From contig BTPP01000001.1 in NCBI GenBank assembly GCA_037102815.1, forward strand, positions 6,225,001 to 6,289,000: 64,000 nt of DNA. Direction: 5' to 3'. Shown here one piece after another: positions 48,474 to 59,622 of this stretch; within the stretch, counting starts at the first letter, position 1, and each line of letters starts with the position of its first letter. This stretch comes from Neurospora intermedia. Taxonomy: Eukaryota > Ascomycota > Sordariomycetes > Sordariales > Sordariaceae. The notes under the pieces are model-generated. The model ran no database searches. It was given only the letters and a program-made list of their open reading frames with translations, and had not been told where the DNA came from. Made by a program: the position numbers and the translations under genes.

Positions 48474-49790
48474 ACAAGCATCTTGGAAAATTCATCACCT
48501 TGCATCCCGGGTGGATATCATCTTGCCGGACAGGGGTCAGTTGTCCTGCACCGCCCCTTCACCAGAAGTATATATGTGCCTAGGTTTTGTCGATCGGATA
48601 TGTTGGCTGGATATCCACCACGGATAGGATTTCGAATCATTTGGGGCCCATTGCCTGAGCTCTGGGATATCACGTCCTTGGCATGAGATTGCTACATTGC
48701 GACAAAGTTCCTTTCCGATCTGAACACCATTCGATAACCGTTTGGAACAGCGGTCGGTTGTCTTTCGATTGGTCACAGTGTGGAGTGGCATAGTCCGCTT
48801 TGGGCTGTGGAATCAAGGTTACACCGACCGACCAATTCTCTATTTTCTCTCTCAACATTTCCTACTATTTTCCGTATGAGCGTTCACTTGAAATGCTAAG
48901 CGACCACTTTTAGAAGCCTTGGCCATCTGCTCGCTTAGCTGTATCGGCAAAGCCAGTGGCAAGACTGCAACTTAATTTCGCATGGGACAAATTAGGATCA
49001 GTCATATTTTCAACATTTTTCTGCTACGGCCGGTTTCATTGTTATGGGTACCACAACTGGATCTTTTCTTATGCATACATCGGCGTTTGTGGCAAAGGCG
49101 GGCGATGCATTACTGTAAGGGAAATGGGATGTGGAGGCACCACAAGATTCTGGCGTTTTGCGCTCCATAACTACTGTTTGCTTTACTTTGGGAGAAGAGC
49201 ATATTGTCTTGTATTTCATTACGCGTGTAGAAGTACGTGTGTATGGACTAAAGCTGTGAGATGTGGCATTGCCTATCTATTGTTTAGAGGGAAAGAAAGG
49301 ACAGTTGAATGACTGTATTTGAGAGAAGCGGTGGGTGTTTTACACGCATCAGATGGAAGATTGGTTGGGTGCTCTTTACACGCATCAGATGGAAGATTGG
49401 TTGGGTGCTCTCTCCTTATTGGCGTGGTAAGGATGGGACAGGCGTATCACAACATAGGGAAAGGTACATCATGATGTTATGAAGGAATGATACGACACTA
49501 GATAGGTGGAGGCAAATACGATTGCTGATAATGCCAGTTTTTGTTTTCATCACTCGGGGTTCTATTTCGATTGAACTGAAAGAAAAATATGACATTATGC
49601 CATCCACAACACGCAACAAGCGTACAAGATGATATACCCAACGCCTCCACTCCGGCTCTGATCAAGCCCTTTTTGCGAAATTTATAAGAAACCCAAACAA
49701 ATCCCAACCGTGTAATCTTCCAAGGTCCTTCACAAAAAAAAGCATGATTTCATAATCCCTCCACTTACTTCAAGAAGTCATCAGAATCTC
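48474..49790. other. Convergent 3' intergenic region WEE1/MCM2
   Basis: It is unusually long (1.3 kb) for a convergent 3' region. It contains a perfect 36-bp tandem duplication at 49339-49410. An open frame of 118 codons at 48956-49312 has no recognisable character. No RNA gene was seen. Confidence 0.6.
49339..49410. repeat. Perfect 36-bp tandem duplication
   Basis: Two identical adjacent 36-bp copies, 49339-49374 and 49375-49410, each starting tttacacgcatcag and ending ttgggtgctc. Confidence 0.95.
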
Positions 49791-52617
49791 TCAAGCAGCA
49801 GCGCTCACACCCCTCCTACCACCGCCCCTCCTCCCCTGAGAGGTGCCAGCGCTCCCAGAGCCATTATTACCAGTACCAGGCCTGTTAAGCGTGTACTTGG
49901 CAAAAGCCCTGGCAAGCGCCTTCTTGCAGCTGACCTTTTGCGAGCCAACAAAGGACTCGACGGTCACGGCGATAGCGCGGTCAATGTCCTGGGCGGAGCA
50001 GTACTCGGAAAGGCGCATGCGGCAGAAGGCTTCGGAGATGCGGATGATGGCTTCCAAGTGACGGACCTAGTAGAGATAAGGTTAGTATCTGTTGTTGAGT
50101 TGGGCTGGGTTGGGTGATGAAGGGGAAAAAGAAAAACAGAAAAACAAACTTACAGTAATGGGATAAGCCCCCGTCGCCAAACTCTCCCTTCTCATATCCG
50201 CAAACAGCCTCGCCACCTTATCTTCATCCATGTGATACAACTTTGGCTGGCACCGCTCTCGGGCATAAAGGATATACTTCCTCAACAACTCTTGTGGGAT
50301 TTCGCCTTCCTTTTTACGGCCGTGTTCACCAGTTTGTTGGGTTTCCGCGGCAGCAGCTTGGGTATCATGCTCCACTTCCATTGAATCACCACCACCGCCG
50401 CCATTGGCATCCTGTGTGTTCATCAACGGATGACTCCTGCTATGCGATCCGACAATGAAGCGCGCCAACCGCTCATCTTCTTCAGGCTCGACTGTGTCGC
50501 GCACGACGCAAAGGATGTCGAAACGAGACAGAATCGGCTCTGTAAGCTCCACGTTGGCAGAAAAGGGAATGGTGGAGTTGTATCGCCCGCCAATAGGGTT
50601 AGCAGCGGCGATGATTCCGCACCGGGCCTGCAGGGTCGTGACGATACCGGCTTTGGAAATGGAGATGGTTTGTTGTTCCATGGCTTCGTGGATGGACGTG
50701 CGGTCCTGGTCGTTCATCTTGTCGAACTCGTCGATCAGGCAGGTGCCCTTGTCGGCGAGGACGAGGGCGCCGCCCTCGAGAGTCCATTCGGACGTGAGCG
50801 GGTCGCGCCGGACGGAGGCCGTCAGACCGACGGCGGAAGCACCCTGGCCGGTGGCGAAGACGGCGCGGTGGGCTGTCTTTTCGGCGTACTTGAGTACTTG
50901 CGACTTGGCGGTACCAGGGTCGCCGAGAAGCAGCACGTTGATGTCGCCGCGGATGTGGTGGGCGCCAACTTGCTTGGCGACACCGCCGAAGAGGGAGAGG
51001 GCGACGGCGGTCTTGATGTCGGTGTGTCCGTAGATGGAAGGGGCGACGGAGTTGATGATCTTGTCGACGATGTGCGGGTCACGCGAGAGGCGACGGATCT
51101 CGTGCTCGTCTTCCTCGGTCATGCGGAAGCCGGCGAGCTGGTCATGGGATTTGACAATGTTGTTGGCTTCGAGGATGGTGGCGAAGACGGGGAAGCCGTT
51201 GCGGTTGTTGAGCTGGGCGTCGTAGTTGTTGCGGTAGATGCCGGTGACTTCGATTTCCTCGCCCGGCTTGGCCTTGTCGATCAGGTCCCAGAGGAGAATG
51301 ACCTCGCGGTGGCGGGGCAGACGACCGGCGGGAACGGTGCCGGGGGATTCTTGGAGGGTAAGCTTTTGGTAGTTGCGGTAGACGGTCTTCTCGGAGTTAA
51401 GGGTGAAGGGGCCACGAGACTGGCAGGACTGGCAGTAGGAGATTTTGACTTCGACGTTGGACTCTTGCTGGAAGGGACCGAGTGTGACGCCGCACTTGGT
51501 GCAGTCGAACTTGACGTACTTGAGCTGGGGGAAGACACCGGTACGGCGGGTGACGACACCGCTCACGCGCACAAGACAGTTGAGGTGCGACTGGCGGAGC
51601 TGACGGAGGGTATAATGGATGGGAAGGTCGAAGATACGGACGTGGATCTCGGCGTGAATGCGCTCGTAATCGGGGTAATGGAGGAGGACGACCTCCATGG
51701 CAACCTCGTCGAAGAGCTTGAGCATCTCGGTTGGCGCATTGGCGAGGAAGTATGCAAGAATGGCCTTGGCCGTAGCAAGGTGTTCGTAGGAAACCTCGAG
51801 AGACTCGGCGTTGATCTCACCGAGAGTACGAATGCGGTTGCCGTAGACGGACGAACCGCTCTCGTCGGTGTATTCTGTGAGGAAAGCCTTGAACTCTCTG
51901 CGAATGGTCTTTTGGACAGCCGGGACTGAGATCCATTCGCTCAAGGTGGCAGCCTTGACATCCATCAGGGCCTCGAGAGGAAGTTCCGAGTCCATAATGT
52001 CGCCATCCATATCGACATCGGGGTCTTCATTGTAGCGGATTCTTCGGCGGCGTTCCAGGTTGGTAAGGTCGATATCACCATCGTCGTCGTCACCGGGAAG
52101 ATATGTGGTGCCCATTCCCATCCTCACTTGACGGTCTCTCTGGGCCAGCTTGGCTTCAAGACGGCGCCTTGCGGCGGGGTCAAGGGCCTCGTACTCCTCA
52201 TCGTCGATGTCAATTCCTTCGTAGGCATCGTTTTCGTCTCTTTCCCTATAATCACGCTCGAAACCTTCGCGGAACAAATCTACATCGTCTTCGGCCAACT
52301 CGTCGAGGTCGTCAATGTCGTCTTCGATCTCAGCGGCGACGTCTTCCTCGATGTCGTCGTCCTCATCTGCGCCATGGGCAACTGGGAAGGCGGGAGGAGA
52401 AGAGGGCATGACGGGGCTCGAAGCCCGGGGAAGCGAGGAAGCACCATCGTTATCGTTACGCGCACGCTTGCGGGTGGCCCTGGGAACGGCGCCGCGGTTG
52501 GCAGAGGACGGGTTGTCGCGAAGCGGGGAACTGGTATTGGAAGAGTTTCGGTTAATTCACTGTTTACTTGCGAAGAGAAGCCGTGGCAGACGAAAGAGCA
52601 AGGCATACATACCTCAT
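49791..52617 (-). CDS. MCM2: MCM2 replicative helicase subunit
   Basis: Three coding exons on the minus strand, 52617-52613, 52530-50154 and 50066-49791, encode 885 aa. MCM2 is part of the Mcm2-7 licensing helicase and its N-tail binds histones H3-H4 (family knowledge). Exon 1 is just ATGAG. Splicing over an 82-nt intron gives MSSPLRDNPSSANRG, which leads into the expected acidic Mcm2 tail (about 50-150). The zinc finger starts at Cys345 (CTKCG...SYCQSC). The AAA+ core has Walker A GDPGTAKSQ (Lys544), Walker B CLIDEFDKM (Asp602, Glu603) and the Arg finger in LSRFD. An acidic, Gly-rich insert lies after the Arg finger. The last exon carries the helical lid (VRHLEAIIRISEAFCRMRLS) and a Gly/Arg-rich end. 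It is divergent from the UBR-box gene. Confidence 0.96.
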
Positions 52618-53415
52618 GATTGCGACTTGGCTGAGGGTATCTCGGAGGACTGTAGCCAGCTACAGATGGAAGAATCAAGAGAGTGGAGGGTGCTGGCCTG
52701 GTTATTGCTATGGAGAATGAATGCTAGCCAGAGAGAGGATATGTTGCGGGGTGAGAGACAGAGAGAGAGAGGGGAATGGAGACAAACAGCGTCGAGGAAC
52801 CACTGAATGAATGTTGCCCTTGCGATTCGCTTGCGACCTTGTCCCTGCTTTTTTCTCGCGTTGCAGTCCAGGAAGACGCGCCAGACGTGAAGCGCTAAGC
52901 CGGATAAGGGCGGTCGCGTTAAGTGGTTGCTGTGGTTTAATGGGCTTGGCAGTACGTACCAGACCCACATGGTGCTGCTCTTACACGCCAATTCCGAGAT
53001 TCCAAAAAAGTCACAAAAGCTCAAAGTCCAAGTGAACAACGACGAGTAGAGGAAGCAAAGCATAAGCTATAAGGTGCTACATATTTCGGGACGTTATTAT
53101 TGATCGAATCACCTTCAAATAAACTTCCCCGAACCCAATTCCATTTCGTGCTGCTTGGACATCTAGAATACAATGCCTTAGACCAAAGAGTACATTGCAA
53201 GCTCGGTCCTTCTCCCCCGGGCCGCTCTCTCACGCTTTCACCAACGCGCTCCCCTCCTCCTCCTCTTCTTCGCGCCCCAGCAATTGTTTCGTTATTTGAA
53301 TACTTCCGGACTGAATCCATCTTTCGTGACCCGACACCATCCTCAAGGCTTCTGTCTTCTCACCATTTCTGATACTCGTAGCGACTGTCGAAGGTTGACT
53401 ATAAAAGCATCACCA
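52618..53415. other. Divergent promoter region MCM2/UBR7
   Basis: No gene is visible. A GA repeat lies near 52755-52775. The sequence ACGCGCC occurs near 52876 and ACGCGCT near 53246; these resemble MluI cell-cycle-box cores (ACGCGT-like) but are not exact, so I make no call. Confidence 0.55.
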
Positions 53416-55289
53416 ATGGATCCCCAACCGACGCAACAGCCCGCCGAGGCCACTCCAGATGGCCATGAAGCTCCAGCACCAATCGGGCTCACCAAGACTC
53501 GTACTGAAAGTTTCTCCGCGAAGTCGGAAAACTCTCAGACTGCCGCAGAGTAGGTTATCATACATTGGAGTCACCATATGACAAAGTACTAACCATGATC
53601 CAGCTTCATCCGCGACCAAATGCAACTAGAGGCCGACGCGCGCGAAGCTCTTCCATACGTGCGTATCCCTTCTCTTCTCTACCCTTTTCCTTAAAGTCAA
53701 GCCTAACCTCCCACCAGAGCATCGAAACCTGCACCAAGCCCCTCGGCCCCCTCCGCCAGGCCGTCTTCTCCTGTCTAACCTGCAACCCACCACCCGCCGA
53801 TACGAAAGCGCCCTACAACGCGGCCGGCATCTGCTACTCCTGCTCCGTTCAGTGTCACGGCGAGCACACTCTTGTCGAGATCTTTGCCAAGCGCAACTTC
53901 ACCTGCGACTGCGGTACCACACGCTTCCCCGCCACAAGCCCGTGCAACCTGCGCATCAATGAGGAGACGGGCACCAAGGGCGGCGTGCACTCGGAGGAGC
54001 CAGATGCCAACAACAAGTACAACCATAACTTCCGGAATCGGTTCTGCGGCTGCGAGTGCGACTATGACCCGTTTGAGCAGAAGGGGACCATGTTCCAGTG
54101 TCTAGGCCTAGGCACGTCAGAAACAGGTGGTTGTGGAGAGGATTGGTACCATCCTGGGTGCATCGTGGGTTTGGGTCCGGATTGGTTTGAGAAGATGGAC
54201 ACGAAGGATAAGCCCAAGTCTGCGGCGCTGAAGACGGAGGTCAAGATCGAAAATGGTTCCCTACCTACAATCGCGGAAGATGAGACAACAGAACAAAACG
54301 GCGCCCATGCTGAAGAGGCAGAGGCAGAGGAGGAAGACGAAGACGACGACCCACCTCCACCCCCTGGCTTCCCTGCCGATGACGACTTCGAGGGATTCAT
54401 CTGCTACAAATGCGTCGAGGCGTACCCCTGGATCAAGAGATACGCAGGCACCCAAGGCTTCCTACCGCCTGTCTATCTAAAGAAGGAGGAGGAGCAAACC
54501 ACTAGTACCACCTCGGAACTCGAAGTCAACGGTGACTCCTCATCCAAGAAGCGCAAGGCATCAGACGACGACAACGAAGACATCGAGAAATCCCTGGAAA
54601 AGAAGCCCAAAGCCGATGACACCGTCCAGTCAACGACTACCGCCATCACTACTACCGAGTCCCTCACAACCAACGGCTCTTCCACCACCACCACCAACAC
54701 AACAACCCTCACCACCACAGACTCCTCCTCCAACCCCAAACCCTGCCTCCTCTCCTCCCTCCCTCCACCACCTTCCCCCTCCCAAACCTCCCAAAACCCC
54801 CCCTTCTCCCTCTTCTTCACCACCCCCTCCTTCCGTTCCCTCCTCTGCCACTGCTCCCAATGCTTCCCCCTCCTCATCCCCCACCCCCACCTCCTCGAAG
54901 AAGAAGACACCTACGAACCTCCCGTTTCCGAAACCTCCTCTTCCTCCTCTCCCTCCCCTTCTCTACACGGCGGCGGCGGCGGCGGCGGCGGAAGCAGCAG
55001 CAAGGGATCGGGATCGGTTCTCGAAAGAGGCGAGTCGGCTTTGCGGAATATCGATCGCGTGCGCGCCATTGAGGGCGTCATGGCGTATAACCATTTGAAG
55101 GATAAGTTGAAGCCTTTCTTCAGAGAGTTTGCTGAGAGTGGGAGGGCGGTGTCTGCGGAGGATATTAAGGCGTATTTCGCAAAGTTGAGGGGGGATGATG
55201 AGGTTACAGGACATGGATCAGGAGAGATGGGGGAAGAGGAGGGGAAGGGGGTGAATGGGGATGGGAGGAAGGAGCAGGATGGGTATTGA
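53416..55289 (+). CDS. UBR7: UBR-box/PHD protein, UBR7 (mlo2) family
   Basis: Three exons (53416-53549, 53604-53658, 53718-55289) encode 586 aa. UBR7/mlo2 proteins carry a UBR box and a PHD finger; human UBR7 is reported as a histone H2B ubiquitin ligase (family knowledge). The UBR box runs from FSCLTCNPPP through GICYSCSVQCHGEHTLVEIF and RNFTCDCGTTRF to PCNLR (about 80-150). The Cys-rich RFCGCECDYDP and WYHPGCIVGL, ending in FICYKCVEAYPW, form the PHD-like zinc module. The C-terminal LLCHCSQC and EEEDTYEPPVSE blocks are family-specific. They are followed by an octa-Gly run and AYNHLKDKLKPFFREFAESG. The 55-nt exon 2 restores DFIRDQMQLEADAREALPY. Function as an E3 is inferred. Confidence 0.9.
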
Positions 55290-55726
55290 TTGGGATTTGA
55301 TGGAGTGTTTAAGTAATATGTAATGGGCGGATGGTGGTTGATTGATGATACCGAAACACGAGGCCAATGGTGTTTAGGGAGTTTTATGGGTTTGGTTGGT
55401 TTGTCTGTCTAGTTCAGTTGACAATGTCGAAGTGGGAGTCACTTTGAGGCCCAAGTCAAGTACTGTAGAACATGTATGCTGGTATTGCTTGATAGCTACG
55501 ACATGAGCTCGATAAAAGCCCAAAACCTCCAAAAATAAAAACAAATGAAAATCCCTCCTAGACTATCAGAAAGTCTCCCATTTGCAACAAACCACAAAAC
55601 TCCCCAATCGGCACCAAAAACGCCCGCATGTGCTTCCTTCCCAACACCACCCATCCGCCGTTAAAACTGAAAACAAATGAATACCCCCAACCTCGCTACC
55701 TTGACGACAACTCCGTATTAACTACC
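55290..55726. other. Convergent 3' intergenic region UBR7/LRR gene
   Basis: It contains the two 3' UTRs only. A-rich sequence near 55530-55550 may relate to 3' ends. Confidence 0.6.
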
Positions 55727-58700
55727 TTACTTCTGCTGCTCAGAGGCAACCTTCTCCTTCTCCTTTTCTCCCTTCAACCTCATCGTCAACTCGGACGTTC
55801 CCTGCGCCCCCGTCCCCGCCGCATTCAAGCTCTTCATGTTCGCCTCACACTTATCCGCCAACACGGCATTGCCCTGGACAGGAGCCTCGACATTCTTCCT
55901 CGCCATCTCCTGGCTCTCCACAAACCGGTCCCAATGCGCCGGGTCCATCTCCCTCAGCTTGCGAACCACGTCCTCCTTGTTCTCGATAAACACCGCCACG
56001 GCTCCGCGCTCCTCCACCATCTTGGTGTACTCGTCGTCGTCGAGCTCGTCAAACATTTCGTGCAGCAGACGAGCGTGGTTCGGGTCGGCTCCAATCATTT
56101 CCACGCCGCAGTTCAACAGCATGTAATGCTCGGGCTTGACAATGCCCGTCAAACCCGAGCGGAACTTGTGGCCGGCACGGAGGACGCGCGCTTCTTCGTC
56201 GGCCAGAGCGCGGGAGGACAGAGAAAGGGTGGAGTTGGACCGGACCAGGCCACGGGGCTTGATGCCAAAGGCGGCGGCTTGCGCGGCTTCGGCGTCGTCG
56301 GCATCGTCGCTCCAGATGGAGGCGAACGGGGCAAGGTCGATGGAGGAGATGGAAGTTCCCATGAACTTCTCGGCGTCGTCGTACGGGTAGTTGGTGAAGG
56401 AGGAGCCCGACGAGATGAAGGAGGCCGAGTCGGCGGCCGTGGTGGAGGCCGGAAGTTCCTTGGTGTCGGGAAACTCGTCTTCGAAACGCTTGATGATGCC
56501 CTTGAGGGTGTTGTCGATAAAGATGAGACGATGATAGGCGTGAGTATCTTCGTGCGAATCCCTGGCCTTTTGGATGGCAGGCTGTAACCTGGTGCGGATC
56601 TTCCTTGCGCTGAGCAGCAGATGCTTGGAAGTCTCCTTAGCCTTGCCGACGGGGAGGTGAGGCTTCGTTTGCTCATGGCCGGCCTCGCCGTCGCCGACCG
56701 ACTCGCCAGATAGTATCCTAAACTCTTCGTCGCAGTTATCCAAGCAGCATGCCAAGGCCTTGACGACACCCGTGCCACCAATAACGTAGTCCTCATCCGG
56801 CGCAATGTCCAGATCATCTTCTGGATCATAGGGCTGAGTGACATCAGCACCAACCAAGCGCTGAAGCACATCGGGGTATTCAGGCTCAGCCGGGAAGTCT
56901 GGCAGGCCACCGGTCATGGATGAGAAATCGCCAACAGTCGACATGTGTTCACCCATGTTGCGAAGGCAGTAGGCAACGACCTGCTTAGCCATGGCCTTGA
57001 CAAGGTCGCTCGACTGCTCATTAGGAACCTCGATATCCACGGCGACGAGGCTTCGTGAAACCCTCGCGGCAGAGAGTAAAGACGCGAACAGCGCAAAGGC
57101 GGACTCCTTCGCCTCATCCGTGTTTGCATCCGTCAGTTCCACGATTTGTGGGTTCTCCAAGAAGCTGACATGTGCAAGGCCAGGAATCTCTGGCAGAATC
57201 TCGGCAAGGGCAATGACTTGCTCAGGGGTGAGAGCGCAGTCAACGAGGTGTATCCTCTTCAAGGACGGCATCGCGGGCAGATACTTGCGCAATACCGCAA
57301 CCGCACTGACCTCGGCGTTGAAGAGCGCGTGGTTGTGGGACAGATCGATATATCGTAGCTGGGGCAACTTGACCAGCGTGGGCAACAGCTGGGACAGAGC
57401 TGCCGGTGTCAAGTTACAGTCAGCCAAGCTGAGTGCCGACAATGGACAGTTTTCTTGGTCCAACGCCTCCGTAAGCTTGTCAATATGATCCCGCAGGTCA
57501 TTGCCGCCCAAATCGAGACCATCGCAAGTCGGCGTCGCCAAAAACCTCTTGACATGAGCCAGGCCCTGATCTGTGATGTCGTTGTTTGCAAGAACAATCT
57601 TCCTGATGCCGCACTTGAGGACTCCGTCCATGACCAACCCAAGCTGCTCTGTGGTAATTCCAGTTTCACCCAAGCTCAAGAGAGTAAGCGTTGACCCCCC
57701 GAGGCGTTCTCCGAGCGATTTTGAAAACAGTTGGCAAAGATCCATAGCCTTCTTTGTCTCGTTCGCTGTGCGAGTGGTCGGGCTGCTAGGCGGCGGCTGG
57801 GGAAAAGGAACCTGAGAGAGATCCAGAACCTTGAGGGTGTGGCATAGGTAAACGAATAGGCAGATATGCTTCCAGCCCTCGGCCCCGATCTTGTTATTTT
57901 TCAGAATGAGTCTCTCGACAACGCCACCCTGTGGCGTTAGCCCATCCGGTCCGGTCTGCTGCTTTCGTCGCTTGAACGGGTTCTTCCTGGCAGCCAACAG
58001 ACCGGCGAGGATGACACGGAGGCCCTCATCGCTCAAACCGCAATTGTCCAAAATCACCTCCTTGATCGGGACTACGGCCAGATAATCGCCAAGTGTTACC
58101 AGATCGGGTAGCTGCAGCCAATATCCACTGAGGTCCAGCTTTTCCACCACTCCCTTCTCGGGTGCCATGTTTGCGGGGTCCATGAGCTGCTCGGTAATCC
58201 TCTTGAGGATTGGCGTCTCGCGTAGTTGACAACAGCGGCGGTATATCCTGACGGGGTTCGTAGTCGGCATCGATTGCGTCCGGCGACTGGAGGACTCGGA
58301 CTGCTGTGGCTGCAGCTGCGGCTGCGGCGGCGCGGTGTTACCACCGTCATCGGAGGAATCGCTATCGACGTGGATTTCCATCGGAATGGTACCGTTCGCC
58401 TCGGCAAGCTTCCTCTTCTTCTCTTTCCTAGCCTTCCTCTCTTCTTCGCTCTTCTTCTTCTTTTCCTTTTTCTTTGTTTCGGCAGCGGCCTTGGCTGCTG
58501 CTGCTGCCTCTGCTTCCCTGCTGCTATCCTCTTTCCTGTTGGTAACCATGATGGTGCCATCTGGCGCTACATGAGTGGTTACCACCTGGGGCTTTGCATT
58601 TGACTTTTTCGCTGCGTCGTCCCCGTATCGTGGCATGGGCGCAATCTCGACGTCGACGCAGAAGGCAACTCTCCGAAGTTTAGCCTGGTTTAGACCGTCA

Positions 58701-59622
58701 ATGTCACATCGCTCCCTGTTCTGATCGACATTCAAAATCCTTCGCTCCACCAGGCCGTGATTATGCCCCTTCATTCCGTTGGTGCTCAGTGTTCCGTTCG
58801 ACGACGATAGCCTTCGGAAAATGTGGAAGACGCCGCCTTGGGCGCGACCAGGCGGGGCTGGGATATAGGGACCGTCGCCTTCGTGTTTTGTCGCGTGCTG
58901 AAGGACAGCGTTCTTAGCAGGATTGACCTTGGGCACAGAGAATTCGGCGTTCTTGGGAGATATGGGATTTGGTGAAGGCGGACTTTGCGCGGCGCCGTTT
59001 GCGGACGAGAGCTTGGATGCGATGTTGGAGAACCACGAATTCCTTCTCTGTGGGGAAACGCCGATTGGCGGCGTCCTTCCTTCGTCCGACCCAGTTCTCG
59101 TGAATCCCGGTGCGGCGGGCGATAGTCCTCCTATTGGGATCGGTTTCGCAGTTGTGGTGGATGTTGTTGTGGTGGAGGATGTCATGTTTTGGGTGCTCGA
59201 TGGCGCATTAAGCATGAAGCCATTGGTTGCTGCTGGCGCCGACGCTGGGGCAAATTCTGGAGTCGCAGTGCCGGGAGAGGCAGAGTAGGGAATGTCGAGC
59301 GTATTTTGGGATAATGTCTTGACGAGAGAAGCTCTCCTGCCGATCTTGTCTGGTAGACGGGAAGTTTGTGTCAGTTACGGCTTGTTACCAAGGTTCGCGA
59401 CAAAGGGCCCGAGTTGTTGTAAGCAGAAGGATGCGACGATGCTTGTTGGTTAGTGTTCCCGTGGGCCGGGGCATGGAATCCAACCGTGTCGTTCAACTTA
59501 TATAATATATGTGAATAAATATAGAAGAGCAAACCTTTGGGATTCCCGTGTGTCATCCAACTGACGTCTACACCGTGGATGTGCTCCATCTTGGGGAAGG
59601 GCTCGGGGCCGACCGTCGACAT
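55727..59622 (-). CDS. Large leucine-rich-repeat protein (fungal Mhp1-like annotation)
   Basis: Two exons, 59622-59535 and 59349-55727, encode 1236 aa. The first exon (MSTVGPEPFPKMEHIHGVDV...) joins across a 184-nt intron to KDKIGRRASLVKTLS. This extends the apparent start at 59215 by 74 residues; the continuous frame and protein-like sequence support it. Met12 is an alternative start. The N-terminal third is Ser/Pro-rich, then a Lys/Glu-rich coil (about 320-350). Ribonuclease-inhibitor-type leucine-rich repeats (VVEKLDLSGYWLQL, EVILDNCGLSDEGLRVIL, RYIDLSHNHAL) cover about 430-770. An acidic linker and a C-terminal conserved region follow. Aspergillus relatives are annotated as cell wall biogenesis protein Mhp1; I recall that label but cannot verify it. 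The molecular function is unknown. Confidence 0.85.

Noticed and set aside
48956-49312. 118-codon Cys/Tyr/Phe-rich frame after WEE1
   Set aside because: The composition is typical of untranslated AT-moderate sequence and no homologue is recognisable.
50430-51929. A 499-codon open frame on the plus strand
   Set aside because: It is antisense to the MCM2 core. Its Val/Gly/Asp-rich composition is the mirror of GC-rich, codon-biased coding sequence, and it has no domain character.
53240-53252. MluI cell-cycle box in the MCM2/UBR7 promoter
   Set aside because: Only near matches (ACGCGC) occur. Exact ACGCGT was not seen in the expected position.
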